From the NCBI GenBank assembly GCA_037957365.1, contig JARHVA010000223.1, positions 3,343,501 to 3,407,500 on the forward strand: DNA of 64,000 bases, given 5' to 3'. The notes beneath the pieces were generated by a model that was not told the DNA's origin, searched no databases, and saw nothing but the letters and a program-made list of their open reading frames with translations. The translations under genes and the position numbers were made by a program. Positions 24,286 to 36,500 of the stretch are shown here, one piece after another (position 1 is the stretch's first letter; every line of letters begins with the position of its first letter). The DNA is from Torreya grandis. Lineage: Eukaryota; Streptophyta; Pinopsida; Cupressales; Taxaceae.

Positions 24286-25357
24286 ATTGGTCATGTTTTC
24301 ATTTCAAAATACATTAGCTTATTTCTACACATTCAACCACCTTTAAAAATACTATGTTATCCCATTGTTACACAGTCATACCCTATCTTCTACTTGCCTT
24401 ACAAATTGAGTCGACTAGGTCAACTCTATTCTTTTATTATGGTGAGTTTTTTGACCATTTACCATAAATGACTCAGGCATTTATTGGTCTAACTTCTTTC
24501 TACCTAGTACCCCATTCTAAACCTAGTTTACCTAAAATTTTTCTAGGGTCAGTTTTGGTGCCTAGATTTTGCTTACTAGTCAATTTTCTATATCTATCTC
24601 AATTTAAAATAAAATTACTCGAAAAAAATTCAAAATTCATGATTTCTTACCTATGTTGTACTCAATACATTTGTTAGGCGTCCTTCCCATCTTAGTTGTC
24701 ATCTCCTCACCATGATTTCTCTCTAGTCTCACACTGGTCTCTTAGAGATCTATTTTCTTAGAATAGTAAAAATAATAAATGCATTATTTTTCACCCTATT
24801 CATATTTACTATTCAAAATTATTTATTTGTCAAATATTTACATCCAGATTTCATTTTTTGATCATATATTTGTTTATATTAGATCTTTTTTTTAAATGCG
24901 AGATTTTCTATAATCCTGATGTTGTAGAGAATATTTTCACATATTACATATACACTTTTCAAAAAAATTGGTTTTATCTCTTTTCACTAATTTCTATAGG
25001 TTTTCCTAATGTTCCCTACATTGGAAACTTCACATTTATTTCACTTCAATACTTATCCACAACACTAAAGTAAGTAAAGGTATGTGTTTCTTAATTATGT
25101 CCTTTCATTTATACTACTTTCTTCTTAATGTAATTTATTTATCTTCAATGTTATGTGTTTCTATGTTATTTTCCCAAAGCACCATCCCCTATTACACCTA
25201 TGTGTCACGTGATGAGATTCAAGTGGGACATATGTATATACATATAATTTTAAAACTTTATAAGTTATTGATGCTTTATCTCTTAGAAGAACTTGTTAAG
25301 TCTCAATCTCTCTGAGTGCATGCCTTAAAGGGTGCACCAAGAAAGGGGTGGGCAAAC
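24286..25357. other. AT-rich DNA with no recognised gene
   Basis: Frames at 24468-24677, 24858-25073 and 25082-25315 are Leu-, Ile- and Phe-rich products of T-rich sequence, with no match to a known family. The stretch ends with CCAAGAAAGGGGTGGGCAAA (25338-25357), which looks like a polypurine tract, so part of it could be the 3' end of another element. Confidence 0.45.
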
Positions 25358-27148
25358 CATTAGTGATTTGTATGATTTTTGTCCCCTATAATACCACTTG
25401 TTATTAATCTAACCTTATCTTATACACTTCTCTAACCCTTATCTCCTATTTTTCATGCTCCTCTAAGAATTTACTACCTTCATTATCCCCTTCTTAAGCT
25501 TAAAACCCTTTCTGATGGTTTGATTTACATTGTCAGCCCAATCGACCCTATATTCAAATTGATAAAACATGTTAATGGTCTAGGTCAACTCCTAACCAAC
25601 CTAGACCAAGACCTATATTATTTTTAGAAAATAACATTACAGAATTGATTAGGCTAACCCTATTGACTAAACATTTAGAAAGGTTTAGGGTTATATTTAA
25701 CTATATATACACATTCATTTCACCATTTATAGAGAGAATAAAAGAGAAGAAGAAGAATATTAAATTTCACATCTGCTTATCCACCATTATACTTAAGGAT
25801 CATATATGAGGATTTTAATACTTTATTTAGAGGTACATGTCATCTTATAGATAATTATTTTAGATTCATAGAAAAGTTATGTATCCTAATGTTGACTTAT
25901 CATTGTTATCCTTATATACCATAACAACCTCTTATGAATCATCTTGTCCAAGGGAGAGATTGAGGTTTTTAAAAGTAAGTATTCCTAACTTTGTTCCTCC
26001 TTTGTAAGAGTAGATAGATTTGCATTTGTACTTATCTCCCATACATTAAGATTTATTATACATTGATGTGAGTATAGATCTTCTATGAATGTTTACCCCC
26101 ACTTTATGAAACAAGCTTTTGTGATCACTAGATTAGACTTTACTTTACTTGTAATTTACTTTGTTTATATGAAAACATATAACCTGGCTAAGGTTATTTC
26201 ATAATATTTCTTTATTAGAGTCTTTGAAACCCTCTCTAGTAATATTATTGTGGTAATATATGCCTTTGTTAGGTTTATTAGATCCATCTTGGTCATGACC
26301 CCAAATATCTAATGTATCAAAAACTAGAAGTGTAAGTAGGATTTATCTTTTCTGAGCTAGGATTGATTAATATATTAGTTGCATTTCCCTTTGTGTACAC
26401 TAATAATTAGTATCAAGTCCCTTTAACTCATATGAAACTCATAATGGTAATGGTTAGAAATGTAAATATAACGTTAAGCCAATGTGCCAAATCAACTAAG
26501 ATTCTTAGGCATATCAATCATGTGTTTAAGCCCTTACCTTGAATATTTGTGAGATGTTTTAAAATAGAACATAAGTATGGTTTTTGAAATATCTCATGAA
26601 GCTTGTACACATTTTCTTAGGCATTTCATACCCAACCTCATGCCTTTATTTCTTGTGAATTCAAAATTTATTCCAAGGATTTGCATTGTTTTTGGAAACA
26701 GTCCTTTTCCTTGAATTTATTTGTTGCACATGAATTGGTATATGTTCATTATACAAGCTTAGTATGATGATTTTTATGTTGAATCTATTTTCACTCTGCC
26801 ACTATTTTCTAATTTTTTTTAAATTATTCCATGATATATTGGTTATTATATAGCTTGTATAAGTACTCAAGTAAGAGCATAAGTCAATAATAACTTCACT
26901 AGGAAGGCCATAGTGAAGTACACATATAGAAGTGAGTGGGTTTGACCACATTGACCAATTTATATCCAAATAATTAGTTAAAATTCTTCCTGATGAAGTT
27001 AATGATTTATGTACTTATTTTAGTTCCTATGTTGGGCATAACATAATTATTGAACTCATTACATATTTACATGCTAAAATATGGTTAAAATTTTATACCA
27101 TAGTTGTTATTTTGGTATATTTTTAAAAAAAATTGTGGTTGTAAAATA
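25358..27148 (+). repeat. Probable 5' LTR of a gypsy element
   Basis: The right border is set by a good primer-binding site at 27149 and a gag start 76 bases after it. The left border is a guess, placed after a polypurine-like run; no second LTR is in the window to confirm it. A TATATATA box at about 25702, followed by a purine-rich stretch with AATAAAAGAG, would suit a promoter and R region. Length would be about 1.8 kb. The LTR identity is reasonable; its left end is uncertain. Confidence 0.4.
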
Positions 27149-27160
27149 TTGGTATTAGAG
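27149..27160 (+). other. Primer-binding site, initiator Met-tRNA type
   Basis: TTGGTATTAGAG differs by one C-to-T change from TTGGTATCAGAG. It is followed by a perfect 9-bp inverted repeat (27157-27176: AGAGAATTA, two bases, TAATTCTCT) that overlaps its end. Confidence 0.7.
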
Positions 27161-27236
27161 AATTATTTAATTCTCTAAGGAAATTTGGGAAATGTTTCTT
27201 ATTGATTTTGTATTGAATTTGTTTGTTTCACCATAG

Positions 27237-28420
27237 ATGGTGAGGACAAGATCTAGAATAGTAGATAATAACCCAAGGAATGTTAACCTAAGTAGAGGAA
27301 GAGGTGAAAGTCATATCACCAATAGTCTTGAAAGAGAGGAACCACCTTTCACTAATGATGGTAATAATGTTGAATCCCTTAACTGTGAGGAAAATAATTC
27401 CAACTTTAACCAAGAGGTAGTTTTGAATTGAATTCACTTCAAAGTAAATTGGAGACCCAAGAATGAAGGTTCAACAATATATAAGGTGTTATAGCTTAAG
27501 AACTTGTAATTAGAGAGGAAGGGCAAATTTGGTGAAAAATAAATTAAAAATAGCCCTATTAGTGTGGTTGATCATATCATTAAGGAGCTAAATAAGTTAC
27601 CCCCACCAACATTTTTAGGTGAGTAATTTGGGGATATAACTAATGCTTGGTTAGTACACTTGCATAGGTATTTTAATATATTTGAGATGTACTCTAATGT
27701 GAAGCCAATAATAGCTACTTCTTTATTAGTAGGAGTTGCATCTCTTTAGTGGAACCATCTATTTGATCTAAAGAGTTACCAACCAATGACTCTTACATGG
27801 CTTACCTTTTAAGGGAAGTTTAGGAAGAGGTATCTCAATTCTAATTTTAAGGAATAGAAAATCACTGATTTTCAATTGTTAAAATAATAAAATATGACTG
27901 TGACTCAGTATGAAAACATGTTTTAAATCTATTATGTCATGTTAACTACATACATGATGAAGAGACTAAAGTCACTAATTTTAAGTTAGGTTTGAAAGAG
28001 ATATTGATGCATGATGTTACTATGACAAATCTTAAGACTCTAACTATTTATATTGAATCTATTCATAGGGTAGAAGAGGAGAAGGCTCATCAAAAGGTGA
28101 CATAAGTTTTTAAACAAAATAGGCATCAATCTAAGAATAAAAATATGTCCCCATCAACTAAAAAATTTAGTCAATTTAACTCAATCTGTAGATTTACCAA
28201 GATTATGAGTGGTTTTAATAAATTCTAAGGGAAAATTAAGAATTTCAAGAATCTAAATTCTTTTAACTCTCTAAATTTTAAAATAAATCTAACCCAAAGT
28301 AGACAAAATCTGCCTATTACTGGAGTAAATACTATTCTGATGATGACACAAAGGATTATAATATGTTGGGAATGTGGTGATAACCACTACCACAAATATT
28401 TTCCTAAGATAAAATTAAGC
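27237..28420 (+). pseudogene. Gypsy Gag with retrotransposon-gag domain and zinc knuckle, broken
   Basis: The start MVRTRSRIVDNN is like the M-x-x-TRS starts of chromovirus-type plant Gag proteins; the first 64 codons are open. From 27600 the retrotransposon-gag core can be followed through stops: PPTFLGE, AWLVHLHRYFNIFEM, VKPIIATSLLVGVASL, then WNHLFDL, then LTWLTF and KFRKRYL. The zinc knuckle at 28364-28405 reads CWECGDNHYHKYFP, with the final Cys changed to Phe. Several stops look like Gln or Trp codon losses. The protein would form the particle of a Del/Tekay-like element, but it cannot be made as it stands. Confidence 0.7.
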
Positions 28421-28429
28421 TAATTAGCT

Positions 28430-28800
28430 AATCACAATGTGTATTCAGCTATGGATAATAAAAACATAGATTTCTAAACAACTCCTATTGAAATTAGAGA
28501 TAAAATAAATGATTTTTCTATTTCAATTTTTTTTAATTCAGGAGAAACTAATAGTTTTATGGATCCTAAGTTGGTAATATGCTATAAGGTCAATTTTTTG
28601 ACTTTGAAATATGGTTGAGATATTTAGTTTGGCTTAGGTAAAAGGGTGCTCGTTATTGAGTGTCTTGAGAGCATAAGTTTAGACTTAGACAATTTTCAAA
28701 CTCAAGTTAACTTATTTTTATATCCTCTCAGATATTTTGATATTATTTTAGGCATGTATTTGTTACAACATAAATAAAATTTGGACTGCTATAGCAAAGT
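28430..28800 (+). pseudogene. Retropepsin of the same gypsy element, inactive
   Basis: The frame after the zinc knuckle reads ISIFFNSGETNSFMDPKLV, which matches the protease active-site loop of chromovirus gypsy elements, where D-S-G is expected; here it is N-S-G, losing the catalytic Asp. Further on, LFLYPLRYFDIILGMYLLQ and NLDCYSK follow the usual LPL..YD+++GMDWL and LDC+ pattern. The sequence stops being recognisable near 28860, where the minus-strand element at 28957 begins, so RT and integrase were probably cut off by that insertion. Confidence 0.7.
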
Positions 28801-28956
28801 GATATTAATTTAACTTTTTAAGGTTTTACAAGTTTAATTACCTATGTTTGATTAAAGAGATGAGATGTTTAAATCAATTAAATAGTATGAAATAATTAAT
28901 AACTAATTTGTTATGGATTTTGACCTTATTTAAATTTCTAAAAATACTAATAAATA

Positions 28957-30019
28957 TGATTAAATGGAGACTTATATAGAAAGTGACTATTGTAGATGAT
29001 ATGGGTTCTAAAAACTAGGTTCTAAATAGTTCTGAGTGTCATCAATAGGGTCCCAAGATCTATTTGCTCGCTAGACATTAGTGCCCCACTTGGAGAATAA
29101 CACCATACTAATGTAGTGTCCTAAAAGTGGTGCTAGTGTCATATTTTCATGACTATTCCTATTTTTAGGAGCACTTGCACCTATGTTTTTAGGTCATATT
29201 CCTAGACACACAAAATTTAGAACTCTATGTTATACCTAGAAACCTAATTTAGTGTGTAAACCCTAATCCTCCTTACAAGTATGACACAAACAATAAATTT
29301 ATATTTGTTATTAGGATAGTCTATATATACTTAACACCCCATTATAAAGAGATTTTCCTACATACCAATACTTTGAGGAGGGATCAAGCTCGATGTAGTT
29401 CTGCCACCTAATGTTTATGGCAAGTGAAAGTGAATGCTAGAATGAGAGTGGAATTGGTTGCTTTGAATGTGCTTGAGTTTTTAAATCTTTGAAATATGGT
29501 TTTATGGATGTTTTAGATGGTAGTATGCATAAGTATGAAATAATAGGGATCAAATACCTTAATTTTTTTCAATTTATCTTTTATTTGAATAGTCTTTTTG
29601 CATCTATATCCCATATAGTGAATAGAGGTCAAATAGACTTGTATTTATAGATACATATAGCTTGTGAAGATAATAAAATGTACTTAGGCTAACCTTAAGA
29701 GGGGCACACATTTAGAAAAATATCCATTAGAGAGAGTTAAGGTAAAGGACAATAACTCCTAGTTAGGGACACTAGTGCCATATGGTTGTAGTGTCCCAAA
29801 TGTGGCACTAATGTCTACCTGGTAGACTACTAAGCATACTGGGTTGGGATATGGGAATGTTATCTTGGGACTATATTTGAACTAACTATAGTTTTCTGTG
29901 GTCTACACAATGACCATAAAAGTGTGGCAAAGGCTCTAGGATAGGTCTAGGGCTAATCTAGGAATAGGCTATCTCAAAGTAACACTCTTAACATCCAAAC
30001 ATCACTTTTAGTGGATGAA
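28957..30019 (-). repeat. 3' LTR of the truncated minus-strand element
   Basis: Its boundaries are approximate. The minus strand carries the polypurine run AAAGGGGG just before 30019, and block order matches the LTR at 16988-18176. A TATATATA box is shared with that LTR (near 29322 here). Confidence 0.5.
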
Positions 30020-30021
30020 AT

Positions 30022-30032
30022 TTACCCCCTTT
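30022..30032 (-). other. Polypurine tract
   Basis: The minus strand reads AAAGGGGGTAA next to the LTR-like block, comparable to AGAGGGGGGCAAA in the plus-strand relative. Confidence 0.5.
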
Positions 30033-32630
30033 ATGTTAGAAATGTAAAAAAGTGAAATGAATAGTATAAAGAAAAATGAAGTGAAGCCCATGTAGTTGAG
30101 TTTGAGTATAAAAATATAGGTCTATGTATGTGAAACATAATCCAAAGTAATAACCTAAAATGAAACATGAAAAAAATAGTCCTTACTTAAGAGATGATCA
30201 AAAGCAAAAGACTATGTTGAATAAAGTAATTGAGTAAAGATAATTAAAGAGAGAGGAAAGGATTGAATACACCTCATTGGGTATGCAAAATAATGTATGA
30301 ACCTAGTGATAACTTATGTGTGTGAGTGTACATAGTGATCATATCATTGAATAGCTTAGATCGAGTTGATAGTTTATTCAATCCTAATATGGATGGCTCA
30401 AGAACTCAATCCAATTTTGAATCCATCATTTCCCACCCATGCTTGATAGATCCTAATATGTGAATAGCTTGGATAAGATTGTAAGTTTGTGTAACCATGT
30501 CATGTGGATGGCTCAAGAAATTATGTAGGCCATGACTCCATAATTTCCCACCTTTGTGAAGTAGATGCATCTATAACTGAACTATGCAAAGTGATGAAAG
30601 TATCTAACTATATATATCTAAATATGTATATTGGATCCATTTCCACTTGGGTACATTAGGTAGCTCTGGGCCACTCAGGAATGACAACCACTATAGATGG
30701 ATTAAGGCATTAATATGGTGACAAACTGGGATGTGATGGAAAGTGTATACAATATAGAGAATGACATGGAGTCTGTCATTCCATCTAATCAACCTATATG
30801 TAGCTGAGTATATAAAAATTATGTATGACACATATACCCCCAATTTGATATCTAAGTATATTGATTTTAAACTAAGTATGTAATAACTAAATATGTGTAA
30901 TTAAATTAAATGTGAGAATGAACATGCTACACATGATTCCCCTAAAATCTAAGAAATTAGTTTGAATTTGAGTTTGAATGAGTGTATTTGAGTAAAATAT
31001 GAACATAAATGTCAAACTTATGATTATATCTATGCAAATCTATGTTATACCTAGTTACAAGTTTGGCTAATTTAGACTACCTTAAAGCTAGGGATACTAG
31101 AAAGTAGTGATTTATAGTGGATAATAGTGCCCTATGGCACTAGTGTCCCAATCTAGGTACTAATGTCTATTTGTTCTAAAATCTAGGTGATTGAACTACT
31201 TTTTGAGTCCTTATTTTTCTTGTGTCTACCCGGTGTCTAATTTATGAAACTGAACTTGTGTGCCAAAATTTATTTGTTAATAACAATGTAGGAGCCTATT
31301 CTCTATGATAAAACCCTATGAATTCCCCCAATTTTAAGGGTATTTTTGAAACCTATCTAATAATTTTCCTTAAAATAAGTAGCTCTGCAAAATGTGTTAT
31401 TCAAATCATATATATGATAATTGTGTGATATTCTAATATAATATATGAACATAACATCAAAATCTAGAAGTATTTGAGAATGAGTAGGTAGGTAATGTAA
31501 GATGTATGTTATAATATATCATTACACAAGGGTTTCAGATATATGTAATCAATATATAAATTAAATCTGAGTAACTACCTAGGGGTATGGGGCATGATGT
31601 CCATCATGACACCCAAGTATGAAGGGTAGATGTATGAGGTCCCTCATGGCATCAAAAACTAGTGTGGGTGTGTAACTAGAAAAGACAAGTGTCATGGTGA
31701 AGAAGAATATAAGGAAGAATACATAAAAAACACATGAGGCACATAAAAGTAGGCCAAGGGGCCACAATATAATGGACATGGGTACATGTCACTAAATCTA
31801 AGAATGAAGACATATAAGGACATGTTTAAATGTCCACATATCTAAGAAACAAGAAATTTGGATAAGATCCACATGGAATAACATGTTCAAATGTCCATAT
31901 ATACAATTATGAATGTACACATAAGGGACATGGTCACATGTCCAAGGCATACATATATAGAAGTGGCATAGATCCAAAGAGTAGTGGCATATTCAAATGT
32001 TCTCCAAGATGGAAGAAGCATATGAAACACAAACAAGTCTAATCTAGGAAAACTAGAAATGAAACCATGTATAACTGTGTAGGATAGATTTACTTAAATG
32101 ATAGGATGTACATATGCTAAGTCTCACTAGTGACAATTGGAAAAAAATCTAAGCAATGAGTAGCAATGATCAATATCAATATATATCAATGCGTAAACTA
32201 GAATGTATAAAGTGTAGGATAGAACCTAGTAGAAGTAATTGGATGCCTTGAGTGGGTAGATGATAGAAGGGCTAGATTAGTGTAGTGGAACAGAGTTCTA
32301 TAAGTAATCTATAAACACTCAAATATAACAAGTGAAGCATATATGTACGATAAAACTGACTATACTAAGATAGCTAGCAATATCTAATATCTGGCAAATA
32401 TTAGAAATGTAAGCATAACAATGCATATAATATATAAATTTTGTATTTTTTAAGTAATATTTAAATGTTTTTGTATTTTAACATGTTATTTTTTTTGTAT
32501 TTTCTGAGTATAAGTTATGTACAATAAAATAAAAATAAACTATATACAAGGAGAAAGGGATTATAAGTAAATACTAGAAATGTAAAAGAAATAACATATA
32601 ATAATAGTGTATGCCTTTATAGACCCAAGA
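30033..32630 (-). other. 3' noncoding region of the truncated element
   Basis: About 2.6 kb without coding signal on the minus strand. Short blocks are shared with 20401-23084 in reverse order and orientation. It includes an LTR-like patch at about 31126-31160 (TGGCACTAGTGTCCCAAT) that also has a counterpart inside the other copy, near 21909. Confidence 0.5.
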
Positions 32631-32639
32631 TCACATCCA

Positions 32640-33100
32640 TGGGATGTGGATAATCAAATGGTGGATCTGGTGGAAGATAATCTAGTGTCAGATACTAAGG
32701 CTATCTAAAATCAAATAAGTCATCATTTTCATGATTGTCATACCAATATATTGTATTAATGGGGCCTTATCTTTGGCATAAGTTTAGATTCCCTGCATCT
32801 AAATGGTGTGTTGCTCAATAATGTAATATGCCTCTCATGAATTCCTAGGGTAAACCACATTATATCATAGAGTATCTATTTGAAACCTATGATTCTCATT
32901 TGTATTATCATGTAAGATGCAAACCATATATCCATCATGAGTGAATGTCATGCATTTGTATGATCGATCAACTATAACATCCATCACCTATAACCATGTA
33001 ATGCCAAGTTTAACTTGTATATGAGTGTCTTTGCTCAAAATGAATAATAATGTATTGACCACCTTAGGGTCACATGTAACTAGGAGTGTAATATGTCTGA
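32640..33100 (-). pseudogene. Protease-end remnant of the truncated element
   Basis: On the minus strand, pieces read VKLGITWLQVMDVIVD, then YKCMTFTHDGYMVCILHD. This resembles the end of plant gypsy retropepsins, where a LLGRPW-(I/L)-H-x-M motif is followed by S..H..+KF..+G.+..+ and a short acidic end. It is followed by NDDLFDF and a PHPMD stretch that recur after gag in the plus-strand relative. The active-site loop itself was not identified. Confidence 0.4.
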
Positions 33101-33235
33101 TAAAATCCTAACAGTGTATATCATGTTGTAGCTCACTCTCCTAATAACCAATGTCATGTAAAAATGATAAAGTATAAGAATTAGAATCATAATCCTCATT
33201 TATGTGGTGTAAAAATGATAAAGTGAAAGTAAAAA

Positions 33236-33381
33236 TGATAGGGCTGATTATAGGCAACATAGGATTGATATGGATCATGACAATATTGGACAAGGACTTG
33301 TTCATATTGAGAGGGAAAAGGCAAAGATGGATATGTCTCCCCAACTTGTGTTAAGACAAATTCAACATTAGAATAATCCAT
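33236..33381 (-). pseudogene. N-terminus of the noncanonical ORF, truncated copy
   Basis: The minus-strand ATG at 33381 starts a frame with GETYPSLPFPSQYEQVLVQ about residue 13, then CHDPYQSYVAYNQP. The same protein start occurs at 45605 in the other copy. Sequence identity between copies ends after AYNQP at 33236, which marks the break point of the second element. Function is unknown. Confidence 0.55.
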
Positions 33382-33549
33382 AAATCACTTATGAGAAGAC
33401 CATATAACACGAAAAAAACTTCAATTATAGTACCTAGACTATTTAACCAGTAGATTTATGCTTGAAGTCACCATTGGTGCTTAGTGAAATTGCCTCCAAA
33501 GGTTGATATCTTGAGGAGAACACCAAAACTCCTTAAATTCTTTGGACAA

Positions 33550-33573
33550 GAGTCCCACTAGTTGTGGCAAAAC
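33550..33573 (-). other. Primer-binding-site-like motif, left copy
   Basis: The minus strand reads GTTTTGCCACAACTAGTGGG and continues ACTC. This is a mutated form of the GTTTTGGCACGCCCGGTGGG motif found after the LTR of the 38951-44314 element. It touches the LTR edge at 33574. Confidence 0.55.
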
Positions 33574-36500
33574 TATTGTCACTATAAATTTCACCCCTTG
33601 AGGATATGGTATGTCTATCCTCATTCAATTGGCACAATGGAACCACCTCAGGGCTGTCGGTGACCCAACTTTGAGGTGGATACCTAGATTTTGGGCTAGT
33701 TCCCCTTGATGTACCACTTTGATCAAACTAATACTAAATATTTTGGTGGTGAAAAGGGAGAAGGATAACTAAAAGTAAATCTACCCTAGGGGAGGTGAAA
33801 CACTAAATATTTTTTATACTCATACCATCTAACATACACTTGGAACCAAAAGAAGCCTATACATATACTTCATCCAATGACAATCTTCTCTTCCACATCA
33901 ATGTTTCAAGCAAGGGGTCTTGAAGAGAGCCTAGGCTAGGAGGACTTAAACAATAGGCATTCTAAGAAACACTATTGAATATAATACTTAATACACCTGC
34001 AATCCACATTGGACACTTCTTGCTGACTTGTAAAATAAAGATTACAAAACACACAAGGCACTAGGTAGAGTAACATGTGAAGGTAAGTCAAAATACACTT
34101 TCACAAGATCTTTATTATCTCAAGGCAAAAATTTGGTAGGGTTTCACCATACCAAGGTATAGAGCTTCATACAACAACCAAGAATATTAGAATTTATAGC
34201 AATTATGAGAGGGGAGAGAGGAAGGGAAGATCAAGAGTCACTAAGACACTTTTCAAGAAATGAGAAGGAATTAAATTAGTATGTAATCTGAAATGAGATA
34301 GGTCCTAAAAGGAAAGCAAAGACAAATCTCCCTCAAACTTATTTAACTCCTCCATATGTGGCATAGATTCCCTTGTGCTTGCATAAGAAATTACACTCAT
34401 CATTTGTCTTCAAAAAACTATTTCATCACTACATATGGTTAGGTATGATCATGGATCTAAGTGGGAGGAGTTACAAACAAGCCCTCACATGAATTGGATC
34501 AATTTCTAATCATCTATCTTCTTTTAGCCATGCAAAATCATCTGTGACAATTTCAAATGACTAATTTCCATTCACTTCTCACACTTGGTACCCAAAAACT
34601 TTCCAATTCTAATATATGATCCATGCACAAGGAGGGATGACACTTTTCAAGAGTTTCCAAGTCATTAAGTTCATTCAACAATCCTTAAAAGGCTTCCCAA
34701 ATGGAGTTTCACCCTTTTTTACTAAGTGATCACATCTACCCACTAGACTAACTAAAATGAGAGAGGTAGTAGATATAATTAGGATATTATATACTTCATA
34801 AAATGGCCATGGAGACTTATAAATGTCTCAATATACCTCCTAAAAGTGATTTCACCTTTTCAAACCTTCTCACACCTTTAAAACACATAAAAATGTCAAA
34901 TAAAGCCCTGTTTTGACCCCATCTATATAGGTATGTAAAAAAAATTAGAATGAGAAGGAGCATAATGGAGTTTTATACAAGTTTAAAAAGTTTCATGGCT
35001 TTTCCACCCCATTTGTGTACTTATTTGCAACATCTTCTCCATTGGGTCTTTAAGGAGGGTTTAGAAGGGTTTTGGGGTGGTTTCAGGTCTTAATGTTTGT
35101 TCATGAAGTTGGAACATTGAATCCATGAATAAATTACACTAAAGTTATTTTATGGACCCTACATAACCTCCTAAAATATATTTATCCACCATGAAAAGTA
35201 TCATAGAAGATACAAGCATCTCAAGTTGGCTATTTGAGCCCTTTTCCTACATTCTGTGAGGGTCTGGGTGTCTCAAGCCCAAAAATGGTTTTTTGGTGAT
35301 CCTTTATAAAAATTTAAAGTTAATAAACCTTTTTATATATATAATAAACATTACTCAATCATAATAATAGTTCCCTAAGAGTTATAAATGAGAATGACCA
35401 CCCTTTAAAAACTAGGCCTAGACCTTGTCCAAAGGGCCTGCCTACAACTCCTTGCCTAGAATGAGGTTCAATGGTTTTTATTGCATAAAATATGGTTTAA
35501 AATATATAAAATATTCCCATAAAAATTATTTAATCATTTGGAAGGCTTATCCAAGGTCAAAAGTCAATATGACCTCCGTACCTAGCTATCTGCCTTACCC
35601 TTCCTTACCATAATGACTATAAACCTTGTAGCATAAACTAACATGTTTGGTCTTAGGGCTTATAGGTTGGTTTTACATATTTAAATAGGAATTTTTCATA
35701 TTTTACAATCATATTTTAGGATATTTTATGGTTCTGGTTCACCATTTCATTCCTTTTCCTCATAACTACCTCTTTATGCAAGGTAAAAGTACCCTATCTA
35801 TGAGATAAAATAGAGGCATGCTACCTTACTTTTAATTTAAAAAACCCCATTTAAAAGTGTAATAAAGGTATAAATTATGATATTTAATAATTTTGAGCAT
35901 TTTTTTACATATTTTGACCCTCCAAAATATTCAAAATCTAAGACTGAGTTGCATAGGCAAACTATCTATGTAGGTAGGGTATGAAAACTATGTTAGGCAC
36001 TTGGAACGATGCTTATAAGTTCTCATATTGGTTTAAGGTTAATACATGGTTTATTAAAATCATATTATATCTTTATAGAGTCCTTTGGTGTTTTTTCTAA
36101 CCCTTAAAACTATCTTCATACCATACCTTGACCTTCTAGATTACACCTTGCTGATTGAGACAACTTTGTACCCTATCTATAAGGTAATGTGGCCTTATGA
36201 GACCTTGGTCATGAAATTTTTGAAATTATTTTACCACCCTTCATAGGATAATAACACCTGGTATCACCTTGGAATTATTTTCATACTCTTTATACCCCCA
36301 AATTAATCTTCTTGTCAAAGATTCTAAAACCTTGCCTTACTAATCTATAGGTTACCCTACCTATAGGTGATTTAGCATTATAAAACCTTATTTTAGGTGT
36401 ATTTGGGTTTTCCATGAGCTACATAAGGTTACCAAATTTATTTATATATATTTATCCATTTTTTAATGCCTCTAAAACCTCACTCAAGCATCCAAATTAG

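Larger units (their letters stand above)
28957..33235 (-). mobile_element. Minus-strand relative of the gypsy-like element, truncated
   Basis: Minus-strand blocks match the 16988-24285 element in order. LTR-like sequence lies at about 28957-30019, for example CCTACATACCAATACT near 29360 and TGGCACTAATGTCTACC near 29800. The polypurine tract is at about 30022-30032. A long noncoding 3' region follows, with GAATACACCTCA near 30270 and CATGATGTCCATCATG near 31590. The upstream LTR and most of gag are missing: the sequence breaks at 33235 against the next element. Similarity is patchy, so this is a diverged subfamily member. Confidence 0.6.

Noticed and set aside
26407..26420. TTAGTATCAAGTCC as a primer-binding site
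   Set aside because: It has four differences from the standard motif and no gag nearby. The site at 27149 has one difference and lies 76 bases before gag.
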